In this document: positions 1 through 11,309 of the stretch, one piece after another
How the letters are laid out: every line of letters begins with the position of its first letter
How positions within the stretch are numbered: position 1 is the first letter of the stretch
NCBI GenBank assembly: GCA_964036045.1
Contig: OZ038382.1
Location: forward strand, 143,356,961 to 143,420,960
From: Eutreptiella sp. 'Long Island Sound 2002'
Taxonomy: Eukaryota; Euglenozoa; Euglenophyceae; Eutreptiales; Eutreptiaceae
Length of the DNA stretch: 64,000 nt
Direction: 5' to 3'
Translations under genes and position numbers: made by a program
Notes under the pieces: model-generated
The model's database searches: none
Seen by the model: only the letters and a program-made list of their open reading frames with translations
Told to the model about the DNA's origin: nothing

Positions 1-2
1 AT

Positions 3-1590
3 CAAATTCGCCTTCATCCTGAGTCCCGGGCTAAAACCGCCATGAATTTGGCGGGTAAGCGATACGAATGGCGTGTTATGCCTATGGGTATCAAGAATGG
101 GCCCGCTTTTTTTTAACGGGCCATGGACCACGTTTTGCAGGGTATGGATTGTGCGAACGTATATATTGAGGATATTATTATTGGTTCCTCCAGTGATACG
201 GAGGAGGAGCTATTGGCTAACCATGACCGCGACGTGCATGCCGTGTTGGATAGGCTACGGAAGGAGGAGTTGGTTGCTTCGGTTAGTAAAACCGATTTCT
301 TTGTACGTTCGGTTGAGTTTTGTGGCGATGTGTTGGAAAATGGCACACGCCGGCCGGCGCCAGGGAAAATGTTGGCGCTTGAGCATTGGGAAAAACTGGA
401 TAACGTTCCGGAGCTCCGAGGTTTCTTGGTGCTCACCAATTATTTTTCGGGTTATGTCCAAAACTACGCCTACATAGCTACCCCTTTGATTGAAAATGTT
501 GAAAAAATTGCCGAAGCATAAGAATGGGAAGAAAAGAGGCCTAATGTGGAATGCTTTGGCGAATGAGGCCTTTTTGAAGCTCAAGCATGCTATCACGGAT
601 ATTGTTCCCTCCAACTAGCCGATTGGGATAACAACTTTGTCCTCACCCCGGACGCTAGTAATTGGGCGGTGGCAGCGGCCATACAACAGGATGGTCCTGA
701 TGGTGCTCTTCGCCCCCTTGCCTTTTTCTCCCGTAAATTGTCAGGCAGCCAATTGAATTGGAGCCCGCGCGAAAAAGAGTGCTACGCCATAGTGGCGGCA
801 CTTCTCAAGTGGCATGGTTGGGTGGGGAACAAGCGAGTGCAGGTCCATACGGACCACCGTAGCCTTGGAAATTGGGCTACGGGGGACCTTAAAACTGTGG
901 GGGGTCCCTCTCCACGGCAAGCGCGTTGGCATGAATTGTTCTCTAAATTTGACCTCCATGTGGTTTACACCCCGGGGCCCGTGAACCCTGTTCGTGATTT
1001 CTTGTCCCGTTGGGCTTACCCTGCTAGCCCAGCGTTGGGCGATGTGTCCATACATGGGACAGCTCAAGCGGACGGGGATGTGCGGGACATGATGGCGGCC
1101 GAGAAGGAGCAACTCCTCGCCCGCCCCCTTGTATTTCGGGCGGTTGGGGTGCCCGTTGTTACTAGGCCACGCTCTAATGCGGCGCCCCGGGCTCAGGGGG
1201 CGCCCGCATGTGATCCACCCCCTCGGGCTTTGGCTCCAGTGGGGAGGGGGGGTGACGAAGCGAACGAAAAAGCTTCGAAAACTGGAGCGAATTGCCAAGA
1301 TAAAAAAATCATGGAAGTCCCACAAGGAGGCAACACCTATACATGGGGTGATGCTCCCAATGTTTTCGAGATAAATTGGCTAAACATTACCCAAATTGTG
1401 AACGCTATAAAAGAATGTGGCAAGATTTCTTGAATGGGAACTTCCAAGACGGAGTGAGGTTGGTGGATAACAAGCTCGTCCGTGGGCTGATACACCATCG
1501 GAACGGTATGGGCGCCCTCCGCAAGTTGGCGCATGGAGGTGACCCCCTGCTTTACCGCCCGCCGGTGACACACCCACCGTCAAAGGTAAC
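3..1590 (+). pseudogene. Ty3/gypsy retrotransposon pol remnant (RT, RNase H, integrase start)
   Basis: The window opens inside a reverse transcriptase in frame 3. The conserved VMPMGIKNGPA region is at about 78-113, the active-site box at about 162-173, and an ELRGFL..NYF..Y thumb-connection region at about 408-470. RNase H follows at about 655-1010 with REKECYA and HTDHRSL carrying conserved Glu and Asp. A CERYKRMW..F..G segment near 1400 resembles the integrase N-terminus. This order RT-RNase H-IN is the Ty3/gypsy order. The copy is dead. TAA at 114-116 falls where the family has Gln. The catalytic box reads YIED rather than Y-x-D-D. Frame changes occur near 500 and 625. Integrase homology stops near 1500 without a catalytic core. 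No LTR is seen. The protein would copy RNA to cDNA in a virus-like particle. Confidence 0.9.
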
Positions 1591-1599
1591 ACGCAAGCT

Positions 1600-4500
1600 A
1601 ACCTAAGTGTCTATACGCACGCCCCCAAGACACACACGAACACCAAGCAACAAGGTGGCATATCTATACACGTGTTCTATTGTGAATATGTTTACCGTTT
1701 GGTGTATGTACGTGGGTGGTTTGTGGGAGCTTTTGTTTGTGTGGGCGTGTATCACCACGTGATCCAAGGCCACCACCGCGAGGCCCACACCCTGTGACGC
1801 CCTCCGGGCGAGTGTGTACCTCCGGGCCCTGCCATTGGATGTGCGCGCACAATTATGTCTTGTGTTTGTGGGCGTGCATCGCTCTATTGTGTATGTATAT
1901 GATATGTATGTGTAATATGGCTCCTAGGTGGTGGGTTAGCAGGTGAGGTCAGGTTATTATGATATCGTTAAGAGGTGTGTCTATTCAAGTGTGTCTACTC
2001 ACACCCTCATCCCATCTCTGTACCTCTTCCTTTACCCTCTAAGTGGTGCATCACGTGTGACACACATGCTACCGTTAAGCGAAGAAAAAGACACGGCCCT
2101 TGGCTCAGCTGTGCCCACGGGTTCCAGTAATGTTTGAGCCACAGCTGTGGCTTTCCACCCAAACAAACAACGGCGCTCCGGGGGTTTTACAGATCGTTTT
2201 TTGTGTTTGGCTGGTCAGTTTGCAAGTGGACCCTGGGCTGGGCCTTGTTTCCTTCTTTCAAGGAGGTAATCAAGCAAGTTTACATGTTACAAGCAAGAGC
2301 TCACTCATTACTACAAGCATTAGCGGCAAGTCATCAAGAACATCAAGCACATGCAAGCGCTCATAAATTCTCTGAAGCAGGGAGGTGCAAGGTGGTGGGT
2401 GTCGTACCCGTGTTTTGACTTGTGGCTAAATGTTGTTCGATCATTTACCCTGAGGTCATCGTGACCTCTTTCCTCTATTCAGTGAGCTACCGCGCGCACG
2501 GTGGGGCCATCGTGGCCGTGTTTTTTAGTGGCCTAAGCGTGGCACAAGACAGAGGCGGGCACAAGACAGTAATGCATGTGAAGGCAACGGCGTAGCAGAA
2601 GTTGTCAATCACAGTGTTCATTGTTCAAGTTTGTAAAAAAACTGACTGTGGTGGCTGTAAGGAGTGTTACCACAGTTGCTCCGCGTCGCATTGCAGGACA
2701 GGACCGTTAGCCCCCCGTGGTAGCAGTCCCCTGGCCGAACGCCATCAAGTTTTGTAGTGTCATTCATCGTTGTTTCCTTAACCTCTATCTTTGCTTCCCC
2801 ACGTGTTCCCTGTTGCAGGCACGGTCCTAAGTTATGGGTACACTGTCGTGTCGCTGTTGCTGGCCGTTTTTTCCCTAATGAAAATTTTTGGCACTGTCGG
2901 GTTGCAACGTTTTGCAGATAGCGTTACCTTCAGAATTGTTTAAAAGTGTGATTTCACTTTGCCCTTACTTTTGATTCTGAAGAAAAATACCAAATTTACC
3001 TGCTGGACCCCACAATGCTTTTTGCGACATGCGGGGACCAGACTCTGCGCGCAACAGCGCGCGATTCCGCCTACTACTTGTTGTGGGAATTGCGGGATCC
3101 CGTTGATAAATTTCCAGATTTTTGCGGTGGTTCGATTCCCACCGATCGGAGCTAATTCAGCGTCCGTGCGGCCGGCTCCGAGATTGCCAGCATCGGTTCG
3201 AATCCCTGTGGGAGGGATTATGTGATAACCCGACATTTGCCGTTCTTTGTAGCTTTGTGACTGCTACGCTCTTCTTGGGCATGTACTTCCTGCCCGTGGC
3301 AGTCATTTTACGTGGGGGGGGTGAAGCAGGTCACAACCCCACCTCAGCATATTAGCCTTAAGGAATCATTATATGACCCTATATATGGAAGTATTGTATA
3401 TTACATTCCATTTCCTTGTTAGGAACATAGGATGTGGGATAGATAAGGCAACCTTGGATCTTTTGTAGTTATATGAATTAGTGGATGATAGGGTGGATTT
3501 CACACATGTGCATATCAGGTATTTCATTGGCTATGGGTATCACATCTATTTGCAGGATACCATTCAGTCAACACAATCGTTATGTCTTCTTTGCCAAGCA
3601 ATGTTGCTGCCCTTGCCACTGCGACCTCTGCTCCTCACCCTATGGTCTGGTTTCAAGAGGTCCAACACACACGAATTATTGTCGCCGTAGCGTTGCTCCT
3701 GTTGTCTAGTACTCCATTATGTCGCTTTGGTAGTAGTAGAAAACTGAGTGCCTATTTGTTGTGCTCTTGTTTGTATGTTTACTTATCTATTTCATAGATA
3801 AGTATAAGATTACATTATATAATGTTTATTGTTCGGATGTTATGTGATACTCTATCTTCATCAAAGATCAAGACCAAGTTTAAAAAGTGTCTTTGCTTGC
3901 CTTTGTAATTGTGCTTCTACTTTGATTTAAGTTTCATGTGTCCATCCATGTAGCATGCTAAAGAATAGACATACTTGGTCGCTGACAAGTTGGAATTTTT
4001 GGCTTTTGAGTTCAAAATTTTGAGAAAATCGTTGGGGGAAAGTTATTGGACAAATGATCAACTTGACCAACATTGGAAGATCTTTACAATGTCTCGCAAA
4101 CCAAAATTCAAAAGAATCTATTTCTCTTGTAAAATGCAACCAAATTCATTAGTTTCTTTGAAATAGTTAGAAATCATCGGATTTTACATTGAAGCAATTC
4201 CCAACTTGAAGAGGTAGGCATTCTTGGTGGCAACATGCTGTTGAGTCCTTTGTTGCCTCTAAGACGGGGCACCTCGAAAATAGGGTGCCTTGCCTAAACT
4301 TCTACCACCACCTGCGAGAAGACCTTTTGGAACACCTTTGGCGCCCACCCCTCCCCTATTTCGGGAGTAGCAAATGTTGGGCGCTCTCGCATTTGGGTTT
4401 TTGTCCATATGTGTCATGACCATTCATGCTTTGGTTTATGGCTCAAGCAATACTGAATTCGTTGCATGTTTCAATATTGTCTTGACCCGGGTTTACCCCA

Positions 4501-5040
4501 AGGTTTGGGCACTGACCAAACCTGTGGACCGCTTCAAACAACATTCACGCCCATAAGTTGATTGTCAGTGATCCTCCGTGTTACCAACACCCGTTGATTT
4601 GTGCCTTTACTAAGAAAACGTCACGACAAAGCTGAAAGGCAACGAAGTTTGGTGCATGGGCAGGGCGTAGAGAAATTGTTTGCCCACACGTTTGGACCAG
4701 GACATCAATGACAATTTTTGAATGCTTCAAACAAGATTCATGCCCCTAGGTTGTTTGCCAATGATCTTCTCTGTCACCAACATGACTTTGTGCTTTGATT
4801 GAGTGATACATGAGAACGAGCCATGACATCAGCTGAGCTGTTGACTACTTTGAGGATAGTTTTGCTCCAGATTTCTTGCATTCGCAAACATCAAAGTGCG
4901 TGGCAATGCCATACGGGTTTGAGATTTGTTGTTGTACAACAACATCAGAAGCATCATTCAACATTCACATAGCACATTGCTAGAGTGATTTTGTTTGATC
5001 TGTTGTGTCATTTGTTTCTTTGGTGGCATAAAAACGCCCC
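1600..5040. other. No gene seen (intergenic, mixed composition)
   Basis: About 3.4 kb without a credible coding region. 1610-2000 is rich in GTGT/CACA steps. 2960-3240 contains two GGTTCGA(A/T)TCC-like boxes about 65 bp apart, but neither has a matching A box or a cloverleaf. 3360-5040 is AT-richer with only short open frames. Confidence 0.5.
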
Positions 5041-5490
5041 AGTTGGTTTTCACATCCCGAAATGGGTCGTTTTAACAAAAAAAGATGCTTTTGTCACCCA
5101 AATGGGCAATTGTATCCCCCCAAAAGGGTGCTTTTATCCTCCCCAAAAAGGGGCATAAACCCACCCAGGGTGGTTTTAAAACCGGTGGCTACCAAAAAAA
5201 ACCCACACTTGGCAACAAAAATTCACCCGTTTTGGAAAAAAACACACTCCCGAATGTACAAAAAAGAACGGAATGTACAAAAAACACTGGTTGGTACCAA
5301 AAAAAAAACCCCTACATCTAACCTCGCCGGAATGCACCCGCACCAAACCAATATGCACCCACAAAAACACCTATTCTACCTGAAAACCGCCAGCCTTCCC
5401 TATGCATGCTACACTGGTGGACCGTTGTGTACCAAAAATCCACCTTAGATTTAAAGGTGGTTTTATCCTCCATTTGAGGGTGGTTTTATG
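5035..5490. repeat. Degenerate tandem repeat of about 20-35 bp
   Basis: Blocks of the form CCC-AAA-GGG followed by TGNTTTTAT recur, e.g. near 5095, 5120, 5145, 5165, 5448 and 5475. Each block can pair CCC(C) with GGG(G) as a small hairpin and is followed by a T-rich step. The middle part (5190-5330) decays into A-rich DNA. The open frames across it are repeat artefacts. No function is evident. Confidence 0.55.
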
Positions 5491-6640
5491 CCCGGGACAA
5501 CTTGTCAATAACATAGGGCCCTAATCCACACACACACACATTGGAGAACCACGAAACAAGAACGAAGCAAGAAAACGGTTAAGAAATATGTATAAACCAT
5601 GTCCAGAAGGGTTCTTCCAGCCCTCTGCAGATCTGCCTTGTGGGAAGCAGCAAGCGGTAAGCAACAAACGGCAGGTGACTGGTGCTCAGGGCCAGCTGCA
5701 ACTTGGGTTTACCAAGTTATCTCTCTCCATCAGTGAACACCTTGGTGTGACGTCTCAGTGTCATCGCTGACTTCCACGGGAGGCTGGCCGCTGCACCAAG
5801 GGTCCAGTCACAGAACAGCAGGTCTCACAGGGCAGCAACAGTGCAAACAAGAGATGTAGTATGTACATGTATGTACACAGCATTTTCTGGTACTTTGGCC
5901 CTTTTGCACCATAAATCCCACTATCCAGCTGGGGGTTCCCAAGATACTTCTGTGCAATAAACCATCCTACCATTTTGAAGGTAAGAGGTCTCAAGAGGAT
6001 ACAGGCAAGCTAGTGCGGTCCCTCGGAAAAATTTCTGGTGCTGCGGCATGCTGCGGCATGCTGCGGCATGCTGCGGCATGCTGCGGCATGCTTCAGCCTG
6101 CACTTGTGGGTACCTACGCTTCTGTGTCAAGTTGAACTCACATGCAAGAGACAACATGTACAACACTGTTGGGCCAAATTAATCACTTTCACCATCCGGA
6201 GGTTGCAGTAGAGCTTTCCAGGTCGACCCTCTCCTGAAGCATCTGTCAATCTGAAATGTTCACCAATGCCTTCACCAACAGCCCACTGCAGGCAATCGCT
6301 GGTGCTTCTGGTTGTCTCCTTGTTCCGCTTGATCCCATCTGATTGGGAAAGTGGTGTGGTTGACTCTTGACTGCATGTTGTTGGTGCAGATGACTGACTC
6401 ATGACAACATAAATAAAGACAAACTGGGGAGACATGGGGCAGGCAGAAGGTCTCCCGTGCGAACACAGTAGGAGCAGACAGACAAGGCAAACAGGCTGAT
6501 GTGGTCCCCAATACCTTCCCCAATGGCCTACTGCAAACCCTAACCTGTGATGCCTTGGTATTCTGAGTATCCTTCAGGACTTGACATGTCAAAACAACAC
6601 CAAAAAAGCGAAGATCAGAATAGAGGAACTGACAGGCAGC
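5490..6640. other. No gene seen; possible SINE bodies on the minus strand
   Basis: No convincing coding region. On the minus strand, the segment at about 6490-6545 resembles the segment at about 6255-6300: both read TGCAGT.GGCC/T.TTGG.GAAGG.ATTGG.GA. They may be two copies of a body that goes with the tRNA-like head at 6650-6716, or duplicated exon debris. Confidence 0.35.
6041..6090. repeat. Five perfect copies of 10-bp unit CTGCGGCATG
   Basis: Five exact head-to-tail decamers. Each unit contains GCATGC across its junction, which is palindromic. The same unit recurs at 6801-6830 and 6868-6924, on the other side of a tRNA-like sequence. Confidence 0.95.
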
Positions 6641-6649
6641 AAAGTACCC

Positions 6650-6716
6650 TTGCCGGGAATGGAACCCAGGACCATCCATGCTGCAGCCCAGTAATTTACC
6701 ACTGAGCTACCATCCA
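6650..6716 (-). repeat. tRNA-Cys-like sequence, probable SINE head
   Basis: On the minus strand an A box TAGCTCAGTGG lies at 6699-6709 and a B box GGTTCCATTCC at 6656-6666, 32 nt apart as in a real tRNA. The T arm pairs CTGGG with CCCGG around a 7-nt loop. An anticodon-loop-like TGCAGC places GCA, and the whole is closest to tRNA-Cys. The D stem and acceptor stem do not pair, so it is not a functional tRNA. A tRNA-derived SINE promoter or a tRNA pseudogene fits best. Transcription would run leftward by RNA polymerase III. Confidence 0.65.
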
Positions 6717-6800
6717 GTTCTGAGACATCTGTGCAACAAAGGGTTCATAGTTTCGACGTGGTATGAAAAAAAAAGTCCGCCACGTGAAAATTTTGGCTCG

Positions 6801-6924
6801 CTGCGGCATGCTGCGGCATGCTGCGGCATGCTTCAAAACCCCCTAGTGCAGCTCCAAAAAACAGGCGCTGCGGCATGCTGCGGCATGCTGCGGCATGCTG
6901 CGGCATGCTGCGGCATGCTGCGGC
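6801..6924. repeat. CTGCGGCATG decamer arrays (3 copies, then 5 plus a partial)
   Basis: Three exact decamers at 6801-6830, then a 37-bp spacer, then five exact decamers at 6868-6917 and a partial one to 6924. The same unit is at 6041-6090. Confidence 0.95.
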
Positions 6925-6929
6925 TGCAC

Positions 6930-9210
6930 TAGCTTGGATACAGGAGTGGGGGAAATTGCGCACCAAGTGAAATTCACGGTGGTCAATTTCGCTACGGGAA
7001 ATTTTGCAGAGCCCCCTGGTTGAGTGTATCACCAACCGCCAGAGTCCACAGTGTGTACCGCTAGTGTGCGAGAAATTCGCGGAGAACCGTGAATTTCGCC
7101 TGGGAACTTTCGTGGTCAATTTGAAATGCAACGTTTCCTATGCAAAATTAAGGAGCAACAACCCCCCCCCCCCCCCCCACACTGTTGTTGTTTTTTTTTT
7201 TTGGGAAAAAAGCAACCTTCTTGCGTTTCAAGCAACTCCTTCAGAAAATTCTAAGAAAAGCTTTCTGAAACTATGTAACCATTCCAATATTCTGTATCAA
7301 AAGGGTGAGAGGTTTTAAGTTTTGAAAAATCTACCATATCCTACTATGAAGATACTTCAATCCCGGCCATCCTTGTGAGGCTGAGAAAGGGCCAGGCTTC
7401 TCTAAAAAGCACCCCGCAAAAACTGCATTAGTGCCTGCATCCCATTGTGTTGGGTAACCTTCCCTGTGAGGTTTCACTGGTGACTTCACCTGAAACTCAC
7501 AGCATTACACATGTGCAAGCACATCACTAAACAGGAAAATGATGATGGGGCAACAGGGTTTGCGGGGAAAGGGAGAGAGGATCTGGGCATGCATTAGTTT
7601 GCAGAAAACGTACACAGGAGGGAATGCAGCAGGGCATCAGGGTGTGGTGAGAAGGTTTGGAGGAGGGGAGGAGGGTTACAAGGGGACATCGTTGGAGGGG
7701 GGTTAGGGGTACTTCACTGCAATCCACAGAACTGAAATATCGCAGTTATGGGGTTGAAATGAGGAGACGGACTGCGTGTAGAACAATCAGAAATACACAT
7801 CCTCAACTCCTTCAGAATTAGTCCCCATCCCCAGGGTCAGTTCCAGATAATGTTGCACATGCTTGTTGCTTTCCTCTCTGTCCATTCAACATGTTGCCAG
7901 TTCAGCCATAGCTGTATGTTGCTCTGAAATTGAAATTGCACATGATCACAAACCCTTCACCCTGTGCAAAGCACCGAGCTTGTCAACAACATCATCGGTC
8001 ATATCTCCAACCGCAACCTGACAAAGTCCTCAGTCTTGGAAGAAGCAGACCAAACAAACTTGCGTAGAGACGTGATTGAAATCCGTACATGTGACGCTGC
8101 TGGAGCTGCTGAAGATGTTCAAGGGGCTCACGTACTACTAATTCTCATGGACTGTTGTGCCTTAGAAGATCCTGACCCGAGGGTGGCTCAAGGGATGTGA
8201 TGAGAAATGGGGAAATAGCGGCATAGTGGTTATGGTGAACCCCCCCCGCCCAGGCCAACTCCTGGTGCACTGATTCCTGGCGAATCAGGCAGTTCCCAAA
8301 ATGCTGGCGTCAGCATACACTTGAAGCGGTATGGGAAGATCAACATAAGTTCAAATGCAATGCAAGAGACAAAATGTCAAACATCTTTCAAAGAGAGCTA
8401 TCCGACCTGGGGACCTAGTACTAAGGATCCTGAGGCCAGAATGGTTCCAACATGCATCAAAAATGGGTGAAGAATTGTTTTCGCCCAAATTCCAGACTAC
8501 TTTTGGGATTGCTTCCATGACAGCGCACTTCAGGGGTGGAGGTATTTTCCCCAACAGGGCGTGCTTTAAGGAGTCCTCAGGCCGGCAGTTGGCCAATGGT
8601 AATTGGCGTTCTGCGGGCAGCACCTGCTTGTCAACCACGATTTAGGGTTAACCAAAAGCCAGGCTAACATTAGAAGAGAGGTGGGTGTGTGGGGGGGGGG
8701 GGGGGTGTCTGAGACTCAAAAGTTTGTGTACCAAAAATGGTCCAATCAGATTTTCCCCATTGTAAATTTCGTTTTTTCCCACTAAGGTCATTTTGGTCAG
8801 GGGGGGGGGGGGGCTCCTGCCATGGTTGTCCGCTATTCTAATGTTAGCCTGCCAAAGGTGGTGGATGATTTATTGACAGCGTCAAGGGGGCGTTGTCGCA
8901 CGGTGCGCGCACGGTTCAATGTTTTTGGGATGGTTGCCCAACTTGTACCCCGTTGAATGTCCCCCATAGAAACACACCCAGGGTCCTGATTTCTGCACCT
9001 TGCAGTCTCTGATGCTTGTCACAGGTTCCAGGGTCCTATTTTCTGCACCCTGCAGCCCCTATTGGCGTACCGGGAATTTTTTTTTTTTGAATCTGATGCT
9101 TGTCACAGGTTCCAGGCTCCCAATTTCTGCACCTTGCACGCACCTCCGTAACAAACCATGCACAGGCGACAACACAAGCGACAACACTGGTTGGGTTACG
9201 GGAATTTCAA
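6930..9210. other. No gene seen; homopolymer runs and a short duplication
   Basis: Long C run near 7162-7180 followed by a T run, and G runs near 8692-8705 and 8801-8813. 9006-9054 and 9090-9140 are two diverged copies of a ~50-bp segment (TCTGATGCTTGTCACAGG ... TTTCTGCACC.TGCA), and part of it recurs near 8972. A short open frame at 7964-8200 is not recognisable. Confidence 0.45.
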
Positions 9211-9212
9211 TT

Positions 9213-9548
9213 TCATCCGCCACAGCATTCTGGCTCATGATCATCAATTCTAGGGGCTTCAGCTTCCACTTCAGGTAATTGGGGCTCCAGCAAAGCGTCC
9301 ATCGGCGCCTCATGGTGCACAGGTTGGGGGGAATCGGGGCTCTCAGCAGTCACAATTGCAAACTCCAACCGCTCCTCGGGTGCATGCTCGTACAAGACCT
9401 CTTCACCACCCAATTCGTACCGAATAGAGACGCGACGCCCACCTCTTGGAGAAGGGTCAACGACAGTGGCCGACACCCTATCCCCGTTGGAGCGGTGGTA
9501 GTACACAGGCAGTCCGGCGACAAGCAAGGGCAGCTCAGATTCAGGCAT
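9213..9548 (-). CDS. Small acidic protein with a Tudor/SH3-like segment
   Basis: An open frame of about 111 residues, taken from the ATG at 9546-9548. Residues 10-55 show an alternating beta pattern: VYYHRSNGDRV, ATVV, then VSIRYE and EVLYEHAPEERLEF. This resembles a small Tudor or SH3-like barrel. The tail is rich in Pro, Glu and Asp. I do not recognise an exact family. Such segments occur in chromatin-binding proteins and as accessory domains in retroelements, so both are possible. The frame is open upstream of the ATG through GC-rich DNA (GTGCGCGCAC repeats, 9586-9605). There are no other exons I can support. Confidence 0.45.
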   Translation of the reverse strand: MPESELPLLVAGLPVYYHRSNGDRVSATVVDPSPRGGRRVSIRYELGGEEVLYEHAPEERLEFAIVTAESPDSPQPVHHEAPMDALLEPQLPEVEAEAPRIDDHEPECCGG

Positions 9549-9585
9549 TGTGGATCTGGTGGACACAGAATACGCAAAAGGACGC

Positions 9586-9612
9586 ACGGTGCGCGCACGG
9601 TGCGCGCACGGT
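9586..9612. repeat. CGCACGGTG / GTGCGCGCAC palindromic repeat
   Basis: Tandem GTGCGCGCACG units. GTGCGCGCAC is a perfect 10-bp palindrome. A related copy is at about 8896-8916, followed by the same GGTTCA. Confidence 0.6.
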
Positions 9613-10187
9613 TCAGGCAACACCCCCCCAGTGGAGAACAAGAGGGATCATGGGGGGCAGTCAGTTCTGGACCCCAACACCTGCAGTTCGGCAGCGAGAT
9701 CCACGGGGGGGGGGTCACTTTTTTCCTGGTCTTCAGGGGTATTTGTCGAATTCCCCAGTTCATTAAAAGCCTTCTGAGTATACACAGGTGGGGGTCACAA
9801 TCCCAATCACCGTTTACCATGAGTAAAAGTAAAATGGGGCATCCCAGCAGGCTCACAAATGCACCAGCGAAGGCACCAGCGCACATTGTCAGACTGATGA
9901 CTGTTGTTCTTGATCGGCGCAAGTTAGGGGATCTGGAGGGCGGAGAGGGGGGGGGGGGTGTGCCCGGCCAGACACGGAACCGCCCCCCAGGGCTGTGGGG
10001 AAGACGCTGCAGCCCTTGAGCAGTCCTGGGACTCGTTTTTCACGGGAGTGAGTTGTGCGGGATGCGTCATGGGGTTTGTATATGCTCCTGGATGGCCACC
10101 TTAAAATGTCCACGCAGCGCAGGTACTACCGCCCAAACAACAGGCTCAACGGGGGCTTAAAACGGGCTAAACACAGTTTTTCAAGCA

Positions 10188-11306
10188 TTAACACTCTGGC
10201 CTTCGGGCAGTGCCAAGACTTGAAGGCAGCAGTCCCAGGCTCACAAGCTCAGTGCGGCATTTCATCGCCAAAGCCCGTGCCTCAAACTGCTGGCGGCTGA
10301 CCTGCCTCAAGGTCTTCAGCCATACGTCTGGGTCACAGTTGCCATTGCCCAGCTCCTTGTCCAAATGATATATCACATCGTCAAGGGTGTAGTCTTCAGC
10401 CATCAATTCGATGTACTGCAAGGCTAAAGCGGTCTCAGGTTGCGTTGCTTGATCGATGTCCACCTCCTCGAGCCCCATGTCATGTTCCTGAAGCCACTGC
10501 TCAATTTCCTTCCGATCGACGTCATATTGGTGCATGACATTGGACAGCGTCTGCTGTTTCCCTTTCAGCTCCTGAAGCTCATGGCCGCAACGCTGCCGCA
10601 AGGCGGTGTAATCCTTCTGTAATTTCATGAGCCCTTGGTACTCGTATTCATACGACTCATCGTAAGTCTCCTTGACAGACTGCAGCTTCGCAATCAGGAG
10701 CTCACGATTTTCCTGGAGCTCTATCTCCTTCTCGTCACGGGGATGGGGCCTGTATGAGTATGAGTAGGGGTGGCTGGACTCACTCTGTGTTGTGTCATGC
10801 GGGCGACTGTACTCATGCCCCTGGCTGTAGCCCCCAGTCGGGCCTACGGGCGGAGGGCTTGTGGAGGTTCGGGCATAGACTGGGGGGTCCATCACGAACG
10901 TTTGCACAAGGGCGTCACAGAGCTCCAGCAAATTGTGAGAGTGCTGTGCCCAGGAACTCAGGTAGGGCAAGTAGCACTGCCCTTGCAGGTCCACGTGGCG
11001 GTGGTTGTCCTTGATCATCATGGTCGCAGTGGGTGTCACCAGCACCACTGGGGGGCAGTGCGGGTAGTGCGGGTCCATGCTGATGCTCATGGGGATGTTG
11101 TATGTGGATCCACAGTAACTGATAGGGACCGTCCCTGTACATCGGACCCGAGACTCAAAGCGGCCGTCGGGGTGCCGAACGGTTTCCGGAGAGGGCCGCA
11201 TATTGGGATATTTCTGGTGCATGCTTGCGAGGTCTTGCTGGAGCCGTGCAGGATTTGCATATCCATGCAATGGAAGGTTGGCGTAGGACGCAACCCCATT
11301 GGCCAT
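10188..11306 (-). CDS. VPS23: ESCRT-I subunit VPS23/TSG101
   Basis: A 372-residue protein, near the usual length for TSG101. Residues ~10-140 form a UEV domain (inactive ubiquitin E2 variant): GTVPISYCGSTYNIP, PHYPHCPP, HVDLQGQCYLPYLSSW. These align with the TSG101 ubiquitin and PTAP-binding fold, which lacks the E2 catalytic Cys. Residues ~140-190 are a Pro/Tyr/Ser-rich linker. Residues ~190-285 are a heptad coiled coil. Residues ~305-372 match the steadiness box (ALALQYIELMAEDYTLDDVIY.LD...G..D...WLK..R..S..QF..RAL). The family acts at endosomes, sorting ubiquitinated membrane proteins into multivesicular bodies with VPS28 and VPS37. An in-frame TAG lies two codons before the ATG, but TTTCTTTGCGTAG there also resembles a 3' splice site, so a short 5' exon is possible. 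No frame damage is seen. Confidence 0.95.
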   Translation of the reverse strand: MANGVASYANLPLHGYANPARLQQDLASMHQKYPNMRPSPETVRHPDGRFESRVRCTGTVPISYCGSTYNIPMSISMDPHYPHCPPVVLVTPTATMMIKDNHRHVDLQGQCYLPYLSSWAQHSHNLLELCDALVQTFVMDPPVYARTSTSPPPVGPTGGYSQGHEYSRPHDTTQSESSHPYSYSYRPHPRDEKEIELQENRELLIAKLQSVKETYDESYEYEYQGLMKLQKDYTALRQRCGHELQELKGKQQTLSNVMHQYDVDRKEIEQWLQEHDMGLEEVDIDQATQPETALALQYIELMAEDYTLDDVIYHLDKELGNGNCDPDVWLKTLRQVSRQQFEARALAMKCRTELVSLGLLPSSLGTARRPEC

Positions 11307-11309
11307 ATA

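Noticed and set aside
2960-3240. Two B-box-like sequences as tRNA genes
   Set aside because: No A box at tRNA spacing and no cloverleaf; the first forms a 6-bp stem with an 8-nt loop, one base off a true T arm.
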